From positions 992,001 through 1,056,000 of the forward strand of contig JANHCV010000011.1 of the NCBI GenBank assembly GCA_025594325.1: a stretch of DNA of 64,000 bases, read 5' to 3'. The notes under the pieces are model-generated. The model did not search any database. It was not told the DNA's origin and was given only the letters and a program-made list of their open reading frames with translations. The DNA comes from Blastocladiella emersonii ATCC 22665 (Eukaryota > Blastocladiomycota > Blastocladiomycetes > Blastocladiales > Blastocladiaceae). The translations under genes and the position numbers were made by a program. This document shows, piece by piece, positions 7,110-18,411 of the stretch (its first letter is position 1; every line of letters starts with the position of its first letter).

Positions 7110-7205
7110 ACGGTGAACGGCTTCATAGCAGCCGCTCGCGGCAGGTGGTCAGGGACTGGCTCGGGGACTGGCTCGGGGACTGCTCACAGATCGACTTGCA
7201 GCTGT

Positions 7206-7513
7206 GCTCAGGGACCAGACCAGGGAACTCTGTCAGTGGGTAGCCGCAGCTGCGCTGCTCTTCGTCTCGCTGCGCTCGCCGGCTGCCGCCGACCGCTCGG
7301 GGTAAGCAATGGTCAGCCTGAGTGGTTGGTCAGGGACGGGCTCAGGGATCTGCTCTCGGACTTGTCTCGCAGATCAACTCGCAGATCGACTCGCAGCCGT
7401 GCTCAGGGACCAGACCAGGGAACTCTGTCAGTGGGTAGCCGCAGCTGCGCTGCTCTTCATCTCGCTGCGCTCGCCGGCCGCCGCCGACCGCTCGGGGTAA
7501 GCAATGGTCAGCC
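7206..7513. repeat. Two copies of a 113-bp direct repeat, 195 bp apart
   Basis: Bases 7206-7318 and 7401-7513 are nearly identical, both running from GCTCAGGGACCAGACCAGGG to GGGGTAAGCAATGGTCAGCC. A third partial copy of the right end lies at about 7730-7770. The apparent 183-codon ORF across them (7113-7664) is a product of the duplication. They may be subterminal repeats of the viral element or an unrelated tandem duplication. Confidence 0.75.
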
Positions 7514-7633
7514 CAAGGGGTTGGTTAGGGACGGGCTTGGGGGTCAGGTCAGGGACTCACTCCTGGACCGCTCGCCCCTCCCTTCCACCCACCCTCCCGC
7601 CCACCTGCTTTGGCCTTCGGCCTCCGTCCGCGT

Positions 7634-7807
7634 GTCGTGTTCCCTAAGGGAACACGACATTTGAATCCAACATTTTATTAACCACCTGGGGTAAGCAACG
7701 GGGTCTCACGTGGTTACCCCGAGTGACTGTCGCCGACCGCTCGGGGTAAGCAATTGGTCAGCCCGAGTGGCAGTGGGTCAGCCCATGTCGTATCCCTTAA
7801 GGGATAC
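7634..7807. repeat. Two related short palindromes
   Basis: At 7634-7658 an 11-bp inverted repeat (GTCGTGTTCCC / GGGAACACGAC) surrounds TAA. At 7790-7807 there is an 18-bp perfect palindrome, GTATCCCTTAAGGGATAC. Both centre on CCCT-TAA-GGG-like cores, so they may be copies of one site type. No gene lies between them. Confidence 0.7.
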
Positions 7808-7908
7808 AACACATACGCCGTCCCCACAAGCACACGCAACTGCATGAAATCACCATGGACCGTCAGGCTGTCGCTCTTGCAGTGGTTTACGTCACGTTTG
7901 CGGCGGTT

Positions 7909-8349
7909 TTAGTCGCGTTGTACCAACAGCAGCGCTGCAGCCTGCACGCGGGCCGCGAGATCATCACGGGCCTGCTCGGTAGCGGCGCGCGAGGCCCGAG
8001 CGGCAGCAGTCGCAGCCTTCGCCGCACCGGTGAGACGCTTTTCATGCGCGCACAGCTCGTTGTAGGGTCTCTGGGCCATATCGGCCCATGGCAACAAAGC
8101 GAAGCGAGCGGGCAGGGAAGCCGAGCAAAGGACGCAGCGCGCGGCGTCCGCCACGTTTTCAAGGCAGTGAGGGGGCGGATCGAGTTTGCGGGGCTGGGGG
8201 AGTTTGTCACAAAGGAGGCGGGCGCGGGCAGCGACGCTGTTGCCAGCAACAAGCTGAGTGGCTTGGAGGAGGGTCAGAGAGGGGTCGGCGCGGATGCGGG
8301 CTTTGAGAAGGATGAAGGCTGCAACGATGTACGGCACGGGCCAGGTCAT
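7909..8349 (-). CDS. Hypothetical 146-aa protein
   Basis: This minus-strand ORF has G/C-rich third positions and a plausible composition: a hydrophobic N-terminus (residues 1-16), one C-x2-C pair near residue 73 and another Cys and His about 25 residues later, then an Ala/Arg-rich helical tail. The overlapping plus-strand ORF of 219 codons is Gly/Arg-rich and looks like its antisense. No domain is recognised; a small zinc-binding protein or a transposon fragment are both possible, and it may not be expressed. Confidence 0.35.
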   Translation of the reverse strand: MTWPVPYIVAAFILLKARIRADPSLTLLQATQLVAGNSVAARARLLCDKLPQPRKLDPPPHCLENVADAARCVLCSASLPARFALLPWADMAQRPYNELCAHEKRLTGAAKAATAAARASRAATEQARDDLAARVQAAALLLVQRD

Positions 8350-11300
8350 GGTGAGGGATGGGTGGGATGGGGGATGGATGGGAGAGGGGGGGATCGGGCG
8401 AGGAGAAGGAAGATGGTCAAGCGCAGGTCATGGCGAGCGCCTGGCGGGGTCGCGCCAAGTTATATGAGCGAGGCGCGGCATCTGGACGCAAGTGCGCGGG
8501 CGGAGGGTGCCTGAGCCAGCAGCGGAGCCATGGTGATGAGTGGGCCTGCGAGCGCTGAAGGCCGCCACATCAGCACCGAGGAGCCAGTCCATGGCTGGGA
8601 GTGACGGGCTCCAAATTGGCGATGCGGGCGAGCTGCGTGAGAAGCAATGCATTGGTTCATAGGGCAATGGTTGGTGCAACCTCGGGAGCAAGAGCCGGCG
8701 AGGTCAGGCAGGATGACAACAACAGGGTGACAGGGTGGCGGCAGCCCATTGGTGGCGGCTGCAAGACAGCGCGAATCAGGCACGTGCCCCAAAACCGCGG
8801 GAACCGCCAGGTGTCCGCCGCGCTCACCACTTTCACGCCGCGCTCCACGCCGCGCCTGGTCCGGAAAAAATTCTGACCAATCAATTTTTTTCTCTCACTG
8901 CGCAACCTCTCCATTGGCTGGCGCAGATGCAAGTTGCTGCAGCTGAACGCCACAGCGAGTTGCCCAGCTCCCCAAGGGTTGACACGTAACGCCCGGGTGA
9001 GCGCCGAGTCAAACCGCCAAGCTGAAACCTGTGCGCTGCGACTGGCTGCGCGACTTGTTGGTCACTCGTCTCCGTTTCCATCGCGTAACCACTACAGATC
9101 TTGTCACAAGGTCTTGAGATTAAAGTTCTATTCATTAAAGTATGCTCTGCGCATCTTGTGGTCTTTACTAAATTGCTGCAGCTTGATTGTGGGCCGAGAT
9201 CGGTGATGGTCGCGCGACCACAGCTGAGTCTGGGCGCGTTCAAGTCCACCTGCAGGTCGCAACGGGAGGTTTCTTGCGAATCCAAACACGCCATCGTGTT
9301 CGGAGCTCCTTTTTACATTGTAAAGCGTCTTCAATGGCCCCGCCCACTGGCAGGTCGGGTTCGCGCATCGATCGGTGCAGTAGACTTGCAACAGCTCAGT
9401 GCGAACCTGCAGGACGGGTTGACGCGGGCACCTTTTTCCACCCCCGCCGCTCCAAATTGTAACTGTGGGGTATTTGATGTCTACGAGCTCGATTTTTTGA
9501 GGTCCCGAGACCAGCTTGTGTGATATTATTTCGAGAAATCTAAGGTCAAACCGTGACAGATTGGTGCACCCGCTGGCAATGGCCCTAGAGACACGCTGCT
9601 GTTTATCGGCCAATAGGAGAGATGTTTGATGTAAGTTCGAACAAGTCTTCTGTTTGGCGGAAGTCGATCTGATGGGATTTGAGTCGGTACGCGACGAATC
9701 GGTGCTTACGCACGCGCAACCCTCTGCCGCGCACCCCAGGCATGCCGGGCATCCACAAATTGAGGTGAAGGTGAGCGAGATACGTATCTATAAAGCCTCT
9801 GTTTGGCCTGGACAGATTAAGTGAGATTTGAGTGTGCACGCGAGCCTCAAAGACTGCAGCTCCGCTCCGCCCGCTTGAACGCGCTCCACTCGATTTACTT
9901 CCCTCATTAACGATGTGGAGAAGTCGCGTCAAGTTATATGTTGCGTTCGTAGCGTGGATTTGTGTGCGGGTCGCTCGCTCGACGTGTGGCGGTTAAGGCG
10001 GGCCGCGATGCGCCACTCAGCCAAGCGCCACGCGGCGCAGCGCCACACGGCGTGAGTCGTCGCGATCGCTTTCTCTCCACCACCCCCGCCGCAGCTCATA
10101 CACCACTGCCGCGGTCGATACGACTCTGTGCACTGTATGCAACGAGTTCTTGAGGTACCAACCCGCCTCTCAGTTCAGCGGTAAGCCTCAGGGTCAGCGA
10201 TAGGACGACTTGCATGCCTTGAGCTTCTACGGCGGCGGCACACTTTTGCCCTGAGCGATCAGACGTCAGACCGTAGTAGTAGTTGAGCTATGTAAGCTTG
10301 AATATTCACCCAGCGGACTACATCGCGGCGGCGAACGCTAAGGCAGCGTTGAGTGAGGGTGGCAACGCCACAGCTGATGTCACATGACTGTCCCGCACTG
10401 CTCGCCCACCTGTCCGCCCACTCGCTCGCTTGCTTGTTTGCCGTGCCGCGCTGCTGCCGCCGCTTGTGTGCTTCCTTGACCCCTACTTGCAGCACAGGGC
10501 TGCAACACAACACCATGAACACTGGAAGGAACCACCAACGCTTTGCCCCAATCCTGGTCCAGACAAGCCTGGGCCTGCAAGCGATCATGAAGATCCTCTA
10601 CCAGGTCAGCAGGACGCGCGATGTTGTCCCTATTAAGAGCAGCGCCTCCTTCCTTGTTGCAGCAGCATCAGGGATGGAATGTTGTTGAGTCGAGCCCCAG
10701 ATTGGGACAGGTGAGCAAGTTGAAGGACTGGGAGTGTTTGTGGGATCTGCTGCAGTTCCCTGTCTTGAGTGCGTATCATGTTGAGGACCTTGAGATGGGC
10801 AGAGATCTGCTCATGAGCTGATGTGCACCCATCAGCTTGTGAGCTGATGTGCACCCATAACCCGTGAGCTGATGTGCACCCATAACCTGTGAGCTGATGT
10901 GCACCCATCAGCTTGTGAGCCAATGTGCACCCATCAGCTTGTGAGCTGATGTGCACCCATCAGCTTGTGAGCCAATGTGCACCCATCAACTTGTGAGCTG
11001 ATGTGCACCTATCAGCTTGTGAGGTTATGTGCACCCATCACCTTGCAAGCTGATGTGCCATAGATCTAGTTGTCAACAAACAGGTTGAGCTTATTGAGCC
11101 CCGCTTTACCTTATTCCTTCGTCCCATTGTTATTAATCCCAAGATCTTTCCTAGCCTGCAATAACAATGGTTGATCTCCTCAAACACAGGTTCCCGCACT
11201 GATACCCAGTACCTTGGCTTCTCAGGAAGCCAGTACCTTGTACCTACCCTCCCGCCAAAACCTCAATACCTTGTACCTTCCTGTGTAAAATGCTGGACAA

Positions 11301-11554
11301 TACCTACCCCAAGATCGCAGTACCTGATACCTTTGGGGAGGGTCCCTGAAAAAAAATTTCTGTACATTGTACCTCCAAAACTGAGCTGAAAAGGTGTATA
11401 CCTACCAGTTACCTACGGGTAGGTACTGAGTCCATGCAACCCTTGACTCGAGGGTACGCGACTTGCTCTCGCCATGCGCCACTCATGTGCCGTGGCACAA
11501 CCTGAAACACGGCCTGATCACTGACTTGATCACCTCGCCGTAGCGCTCTTTGAG
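8350..11554. other. Repeat-rich intergenic stretch without a convincing gene
   Basis: All ORFs here are short and overlapping on both strands. The only one with some protein character is on the minus strand at 9128-9613 (161 codons, four Cys in a C-x3-C-x4-C-like arrangement near residue 80), which could be a transposase-type fragment but has no firm support. A minisatellite occupies 10815-11063. From about 11195 to 11430 there is a degenerate array of CAGTACCTTG/GTACCT units. GC is lower than in the host gene blocks. Confidence 0.6.
10815..11063. repeat. Minisatellite, 25-26-bp unit, about 9.5 copies
   Basis: The unit reads GAGCTGATGTGCACCCATCA followed by GCTTGT, with variants GAGCCAATG and CATAACC(C/T)GT. 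Copies are imperfect, so the array is not brand new. No coding function is seen. Confidence 0.9.
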
Positions 11555-14370
11555 TTGGTTGGCGTGTTCCGCAACCCAAACAACAACAACTCAGTCGTTG
11601 TGCAGTCCCTCCAACAACTCTACATAATCATGAACACGCGACCCGGCGGCGCAGGCTGTGGCTCAACTGATCTGCCTGCTCAAGTGCTGCAGGTGCCTAT
11701 GGGCTTGATGCCTGTGAGCGAGTACTCAATCAGGCTCACGGCCATGGCGTTTCCAGTGCACTTCCTGTACAGCGCTGGCGGGTTCAACCACAAGCGCGCA
11801 CCGTGGCGCAGCCACGCTCAAGCGCTCCTCCTAAACACAGACAGTCGTTTTGCTGAGCACAGCACCTTCATGTCTGTCGTGAACAACATGATCCTCAAGA
11901 AGCTCATTGGGTCTGAGACGTGGTGTTGTGTTCCTTGCACACTCTACAACACATCCGCAGCGACCATGGATGGCATCTTGCTTGCCACGCTGGACACAAA
12001 CCTTGAGCTTGCCAAGCAGGGTAAGACAGTGCAGCTCAATGGTCAAGTTTGTAGTCTCCTTCAATGGGTCCAGATCGCCGGCGCCCGCGCACCCAGATCT
12101 CCAAGCTGGCTGCAAACCAGGCGGCAGGAGATGCGCGCCCTGTTCTCTTCTTGGGCCTGCCAGACTTTTTTGTGACGCTCAACCCGTATGACGTCAACTC
12201 GCAAATTGTTGCCATCATGGCGGGTTTCTTGCGCAACTTTGTCATGGACATGGACAGAAAGTTTGCACAGGCGCACAAGCGTTGAGTGTTTGCGGCACGC
12301 AATCCAGTGGCTGCCAATTGGTTTTTTGACACAGTTGTCACAACCATCTTTGATGACCTGATCATGGGCACGTCTCAGTGACCCAGCGTTCTCAGTCCCA
12401 TTGAGAGGTACTATGGCATTGTCAAGTAGGGCATCGTGGCAAGCGTGGAGGGGAGGGGCAGGGGAGGGCGGGGATCTTATGGGAGGGAGGGGCCAGCGGA
12501 CGGGTGGGCGAGCAGCAGGGCAAGCAGCACGTTTGTGGAAGGTGGCGTTTGTTTGATTGCAAGCGCAGGCAGACGGATTTCAGAGTGGGAGGCGAGTTGT
12601 TACTTCAACACAGTCATCACAACAATCCTCAACAACCTGATCATGGGCACAGCTCAGCGACCTGGCGTTCTTGGTCCCATCAAGGGGTACTATGGCATCA
12701 TCGAGGCGCACGCAGGGGCGCAGCACGCTGCACATCCATGTCCTTGTCAAAAGCCCCAACGTGCCAAGTCAGGCCAAGATTGAACACAACATCCAGCTAC
12801 TTAGTCAACTGTACCTCGACTGCATCACTGCGTACCTTGATGGCGTTGTCAGCAACGGCCTATATTTGCTTGACAATAGACGCGTGTGCTGCGGCGTACC
12901 TCCCGCTGCAGCGCTGCCACTCACACAGTTCTTGTGTGCAAGTCAACGTGCAGCTGGTCTGCTCCACAACATGCAACCCGGCGAAGTGGCTCCGGTCTGG
13001 TGCACAACAGTTGGCAAGCTTGCAGGCACGTGGAAGCCCTTTGACCTCACGGGCAGCAAGCATCCAGCGTGGACCAGTTTGCCCAAGTTGTTTGACACAG
13101 CCATCAATGAACCACGCCCTCCAGGAAGGCATGATGCACAAGCACAGGTGCATGTGCTACAAGAACGTGCAGCCAGGTGAGCTGCTACTTTGTTGGTTCC
13201 ACTTTGGCACCAATGGCAAGATTGTCCACAAGGTGACGCTCATCAAGCTCGTTCCAGATCCAGAAACGGGTGAGCTCAAGGCTGTTGCAGTCCACTGGCG
13301 ATTGCACCACTGGATCAACTTGTACAACCTGACCATCCAAACATGGACATCAAGAACCTAGCCAGCTGCCAACCCCGCCAACGTCATCTACTACATCACC
13401 AACTACGTTGCCAACTTGCCACCATCCTTGTCCAACATGTACGCCCTCCTCAAGCATGCCAAGAAGCTGCGCAAGTGCCAACTCAACTTGGTGGTGCTGC
13501 TCCCTCTTGCAGCTGGCTCCATCCTGTGCGGACTTGTCAACTGCTCAACAACGTCTTGCAAAATCAGCAGCCAGCAGATTGCGCTTGACCTGATCCGCAA
13601 GGGCAAGGAGACGTGGGTATACACAACATACAGCTTTGCCCACATCCCCAACTACCAGCAACATGGCCTCAAAGCTTCTCTGCGTGTTTTGCAGGAACGC
13701 AATGCAGTTGCCCTTCATGAAGGGCTGGTGCGTACGCTTGTTGCAGCTGTACCCAAACTTGAAGACATAGATCATGGGGTGAACGCGCAAGATCAAAACC
13801 TCCTTGACGCGCGTCAAAATCTTGAGGCACTTGGGGCGATTGCCAGGATCGCCAATGTTTGCAGGGGAGATCACAGGCAGCTTGCCTCAGTCTAGTGAGT
13901 CCTTGCACGTCTTGTGGATGGCGCAGTCTATGCAAAGGGTGAGCAGGGTCAGAAGGATGAGAGGACGTACTGCCATCTAGAGCGATCCCCAGTGTTGTGC
14001 AGAGCAACGTTGTTCCACTCTGGCGGGATACTAGCCCGTCATGGCAGCCAGACATAAGGACAAGGCAGGCCAAACGTGCTGGGAACAGGGAGAGGGTTTG
14101 GCGCGGGCATGGACTTCAAGAGATTGAGGAACTTGGTGGTAGTGGCCGCCTTGGGCACCATCATGACTTGCAGCAACACTTGAGCATTGCGCACATGGTG
14201 CACGTCACCAGCGCAAGGTTCTTTAGAGACAAGTTGGCAGTTGACTCCTTGAGGAGTGTATGGTTCAGCGCTCAATCTCTTCAAGAACACGCTCAGGCAG
14301 GGCAGCGACTGGCACAGGTGGATCAACCACTTCTGCAACTACATGAACATGATGCCTGGCAAGCTAGTCA
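11555..14370 (+). pseudogene. Decayed Helitron Rep region (HUH replication initiator part)
   Basis: Pieces in all three plus frames line up in order with a Helitron protein: a G-L-P-D-F-F-V-T-L-N-P-Y-D segment at about 12150-12200, an N-P-V-A-A-N-W-F-F-D-T-V helix near 12300, a G-V-L-G-P-I-K-G-Y-Y-G-I-I-E block at 12665-12710, the HUH core L-H-I-H-V-L-V at 12730-12750, I-N-L-Y-N near 13320 and V-I-Y-Y-I-T-N-Y-V near 13385. Multiple stops and frameshifts separate them, so the gene is dead. In intact Helitrons this part nicks and joins DNA for rolling-circle transposition, followed by a PIF1 helicase, which is not seen here. The frame appears to continue after the inserted LTR element (L-V-N then N-L-E-A-D at 19671), so the retroelement landed inside it. 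Confidence 0.7.
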
Positions 14371-14375
14371 ACAAT

Positions 14376-14552
14376 TGTAAGGTGCTGAGGGGGAGGGTCT
14401 TGCGCCACGAGGAATGACTAGCCGGATAATGAAGGATTGTATCACGAATGACAAGAGAGAGGGAGAGCGAGGGCAACGCTCGGCTTATGAGGGACTGCGC
14501 CACCAGCCCGCGCCACCAGCCCAAGCCGTCAGATCACTGAACCGTGACACTA
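14376..14552 (-). repeat. 3' LTR of the Gypsy element
   Basis: 177 bases, matching 19494-19670 at about 172 positions. On the element's sense strand it starts TAGTGTCACGG and ends CACCTTACA. The first three bases (TAG) supply the stop codon of the pol frame. Confidence 0.9.
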
Positions 14553-17500
14553 TCTCCCCTTCCCCCTCCACAGGTCGGGTTTTGACAGGTTCTGCGCGTG
14601 GAACTCAGCAAGCAGCTCAAGGTGCTTGAGGTTCGCGTACGGCTCCCAGGTGTTGTTGTCCTCAGGGCAGCTGTGCCACTTGAGCAGGTACTTGACGCTG
14701 CAGCTGACCTTGCGCGCGTTGCAGATCGCCTCGACCATCCACTCCTCGTGCCCGTTGACGGCGTACAGCGTTGGCGGCGGCAGTGCGCGGCCCGGGAACG
14801 CCTCCTCGTTGTGCTTGTCAATTGGCTTGATGAGCGAGACGTGGAACATGGGATGGACGCGCGCCATGGTCGGCGGCAGCTCAAGCTCGATGGCCAATTT
14901 CCGGATGAGGCGCACAATCTTGAGCGGCTCCATGTACTTGGGCCCGAGCTTGGCCTTGGGCACGTTGACGCGCAGGTTCTTGGTGCTCAGCAGCACCATG
15001 TCGCCAACCTTGTAGTTGGGGCCCTTGTGGCGGCGGCAGTCAGCGTGCTTCTTGTACAGCTCCTTGGCGCGCTCGACCTTCTCGCGCAGCTTGCCCTGGA
15101 TGTCAGCGATGCGCTTGGCCAGCGCGGCGGCCGACGGGACCCAATCCAACCGCACTGGCGCGGCCAAGAGCCGCGGGTCAAACAAGTAGTTGGCCTTGAA
15201 CGGCGACATGCCCGTTGACTTGTTGACTGTGTTGTTGATGGCCATCTTGGCGTACTGCAGCAGCTCGGCCCAGTTTGACTGGTCCTCGTTGGCGAACATG
15301 CGCAGGTACACCTCAAAGGTCTGGTTCATGCGCTTGGTCTGCCCATTGGTCTGCTGGTACGCCGTTGAGAGCTTGGCCTTGATCTCAAGCGACTTGCACA
15401 TGGCTGACCAGAACCGCGACGTGAACTGCAACCCGCGGTCTGAGACAATGTCATCGGGCAGCCCGTGCAGCCACACCACGTGCTTGATGAAGGCGTTGGC
15501 AGTCGTGGCGGCCGTTGGGAGCGCGGCGAGCGGGATGAAGTGCGTCATCTTGGAGAACCAGTCGACCACGACCATGATGCACGTCATGCCCTTGCTGCGC
15601 GGCAGGTCCGTGATGAAGTCCATGGAGACCGACGACCACAGCCGCGACAGCGTGGGCAGTGGCTGCAGCTCGCCGTCGGGTCAATGACGCGGCACCTTGG
15701 CCCGCGCGCAGGTGAGGCACGACTTGACAAACAGGTCGACCTCGCGGCGCATCCTGGGCCACCAGTACGACCACTCGACCAGGTTGATGGTGCGCGCGAC
15801 GCCAAAATGTCCCGCGACCCGCGTTGAGTGCGCCTCCTTGAGCACGTGTGTGCGCGTGATGCCCGCAGGCACGTACAGCTTGGCCTCGCGCCAGATGAAC
15901 CCATCGAGGTCGACCTCGAGCTGCGGGTACTTGGCCTGGTTGCGCCGCACCTTCTGCGCGTACTTGTCGTCGCGCATGCCGTCCAGAATCGCCGTGTGGG
16001 TCGGGTTGCCGTCCTCCTCCCCCTTGCCATTGCCCGCTGACGTGCCCAGCGTGGCGCCAACCGTGAGCAACGTGGCGGGGACAATCGAGCGGCCAAGCAT
16101 TGGGTTGTCGCGCGCCTCGTAGTCAGCGCGGCGCAAGAGCGCGTTGGCGCGCCTGTTGATTGCGCCGGGCCGGTATGTGAACCAGAACAAAAACCGCTCA
16201 AGGAACAGTGCCCACTGCGCGTGCCGCTGCGACTTGACTGTCATGGTGCGAAAGTGCTCGAGGTTCTTGTGGTCTGTGTACACCTCAACCGGGTGCTGCG
16301 CGCCCTCGAGGTGGTGGCGCCAGATCTCAAACGCGACCTTGATGGCGAGCAGCTCCTTATCCAAGATGGGATAATTCAGCCCCGCCGCCTTGAGCGCGCG
16401 CAAGTGGAACGCGACCGGCCACAGCGTGCCCTCATTGTCAACCTGCGACAGGACGCACCCAATGGCGAAGTTGGACGCGTCGGCCTCAACAATGAACGGT
16501 TTTGAGGGGTCGGGGTGCGCGAGGAACTGGTCGGACGCAAACCACGTCTTGATGGCTGCAAAGGCCGCCGCCTCGGTGTCGCCCCACTGCCACGGCGTGT
16601 CTTTCTGCGTAAGACGGGTGAGCGGGATGGTCAGTTCCAAGAACTCGGGGATGAAGCGGCGGTAGCAGTTGGCGAGGCCCAGGAACGCCTGCACCTCCTT
16701 GACTGTCCGTGGCGCGGGCCACTCGGTCACGGCGCGGACCTTGGCCGGGTCCATCTCGACGCCCTCAGTGGTCAGGATGTGGCCGAGGTACTTGACGCGC
16801 GTCACGTCGAATTCGCACTTCTCAAGCTTGACATACAGCTTGTTGTTGGCGAGCCGCTGCAGCACCTCCTTGACAAGCGCTGTGTGCTCTTTGGGGTCCT
16901 CGCTGAAGAGGAGGATGGTGTCCAGGTACACGAGAACGCTGCGGCGGTCAAGCAGGTCGCGGAACACATTGTTGACAAACGCCTGGAACGCGGCCGGCGC
17001 GTTGGTCAGCCCAAACGGCATCACCATCCATTCATAATGTCCATAGCGCGTGCGGAACGCCGTCTTCCACTCGTTGCCCTCGCGGATGCGGACCAGGTTG
17101 TACGCGCCGCGCAGGTCGAACTTGGTGAAGATGCGCGCGCCCTGCACTTGGTTCATGAGCTCCACGATGAGCGGCAGCGCGTAGCGGTTCTTGACCGTCA
17201 GCGCGTTGAGGCGGCGGTAGTCCACGCACATGCGGCGCGACCCGTCCTCCTTGGGCACGAACATGATTGGCGCGCCAGCTGGCGACCGCAATGGGCGGAT
17301 GAAGCCGCGCGCGAGGTTCTTGTTGATGGTCTTGCGCAGCTCCTCAAGTTTGGGCTGCGACAGGGCGTAGATGGGCAGGAACGGCACCTTGGCGCCCTCA
17401 ATGAGCTCGATCTCGCAGTTGTACAGTTGGTGCGGCGGGAGCGCGGACGCCGCAGCGGCATCAAAGACATGCGCCCACTTGAGGTACTTGGCGGGCAGCA

Positions 17501-18411
17501 CGCGCTTCAGCGCCGCGTCATCTGGCGCCTTGGGCGGGCCGTGCGCCTCGTCCCACGCGAGCGGGTCAAGGTCGACGCGCAGTGCGACCGTGGCCACCGT
17601 GACGCGCTGGGCGGGTGGGCACCCGCAGCGACCAGTGCACGCGCCGTCAATCTTGACCGTGGCCAAGCGCGGATCCGGCTTCGCGCCGTTTGCGACCATC
17701 CATTCAAGTCCCATGATCACCGGAAACGCGGGAGAGTCAACAACGAGGAAGCGCGCAACCAAGCAATGAAGGCACGGAATGTTGATGGCGCGACCCGCGT
17801 CTCCCACCACGCGCTTCTGCTTGGACGCGTTGCCAGGAGGCACAACGCCGTCCGCGAACACGGTTTGGGATCCCGCGACCGCCGCGTGCAGGAACTTGGG
17901 GCGACGTGACGGACACGGCCGCGTGCACGTAATGCAAGATGTACTGGCGCTGGCCCGGCGCGGACCCGACAACACCGCAGAGGTTGATGCGACGCGCTAG
18001 GCGCTTCGGCATGAGCCCGGCCTGCTTGGCCACCCTGCGGCTGATCAGGTTAACCGGCGCGCCCATGTTGAGCATCATGAACGTTGGGATTGGCGCCGTG
18101 CGGAGCCCTGGATGCGCGAGGAGCCCGCTGAGGTGCAGGTGGTCCTGCGCCATCTCTAGACGCACAAGTGCACCAAAGTACGCAGCAACAGATTTTCCAT
18201 TAGTCTTCTTATCATTCATGTTTTGTTTCTTCTTTTTGTTCATTTTTTTCTTCTTGTTGGCAGGCACTGACATCTTGTCCGCGGCGGCGGCCGCCGTGGC
18301 CATCGCTGTTGTACCACCCAAATCCGCAGGTTTTGGCTTTGAGGACGTCGCGGCCTGCTCTGCTACGCCCGACTGGCGTTTCCCGACGACAAGCGTGGGG
18401 GCGACGGGCAA
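14550..18411 (-). pseudogene. Gypsy pol: protease, reverse transcriptase, RNase H, integrase, chromodomain
   Basis: Three segments. Protease lies in the frame ending at 17737; its active site reads M-L-N-M-G-A-P where D-S/T-G-A-S/T is expected. RT and RNase H (15681-17975) are in the gag frame, with the RT box Y-L-D-T in place of Y-L-D-D. The frame then meets TGA at 15681-15683 in the zinc-binding linker and continues in the same frame through the integrase (start of the later ORF at 15623), where the third catalytic position reads N-G-Q-T-K-R in place of G-Q-T-E-R. The C-terminus carries a chromodomain (V-K-Y-L-L-K-W...E-D-N-N-T-W-E-P), which targets integration to particular chromatin. The frame change between protease and RT lies near 17900. 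Confidence 0.88.
14553..14570 (-). other. Polypurine tract
   Basis: On the sense strand an uninterrupted purine run (start GGAGGGGGAAGGGG) ends exactly at the 3' LTR. This is the normal plus-strand primer position and helps fix the LTR boundary. Confidence 0.8.

Larger units (their letters stand above)
1..7110. mobile_element. Right-hand part of a Polinton-like virus (PLV)-type element
   Basis: This block contains ten compact, intronless, uninterrupted ORFs with 20 to 130 bases between neighbours, unlike the spliced host genes further right. It encodes an A32-like packaging ATPase, a major-capsid-like protein, a penton-like minor capsid protein and a fibre-like repeat protein, which is the morphogenesis module of PLVs, Polintons and virophages. 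Most genes share one start-site motif. The replication and integration genes are not in the window and would lie left of position 1. The right limit is uncertain: the last viral-type ORF ends at 6755, and a perfect inverted repeat at 7033-7109 is the first structural candidate for an element end. No stop codon or frameshift interrupts the long ORFs, so the copy is recent, active, or possibly episomal sequence joined in assembly. Confidence 0.85.

Noticed and set aside
7113-7664. 183-codon plus ORF at the viral right flank
   Set aside because: Spans the 113-bp duplication; its repeated peptide only reflects the DNA repeat and it has no start-site motif.
7855-8514. 219-codon plus ORF
   Set aside because: Gly/Arg-rich and opposite to a minus ORF with better composition and codon use.
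9128-9613. 161-codon minus ORF with several Cys
   Set aside because: Possible transposase-type fragment, but no ordered motif set supports it and both flanks are non-coding.
10815-11063. Array of regular repeats as a possible CRISPR
   Set aside because: Units are contiguous with no unique spacers and the genome is eukaryotic; it is a minisatellite.
15681-15683. TGA between RNase H and integrase as programmed readthrough or selenocysteine
   Set aside because: The element has several other inactivating changes, so a simple CGA-to-TGA mutation is the better explanation.
16515-17909. 464-codon plus ORF across the Gypsy pol region
   Set aside because: Antisense of the reverse transcriptase; no domain pattern of its own.
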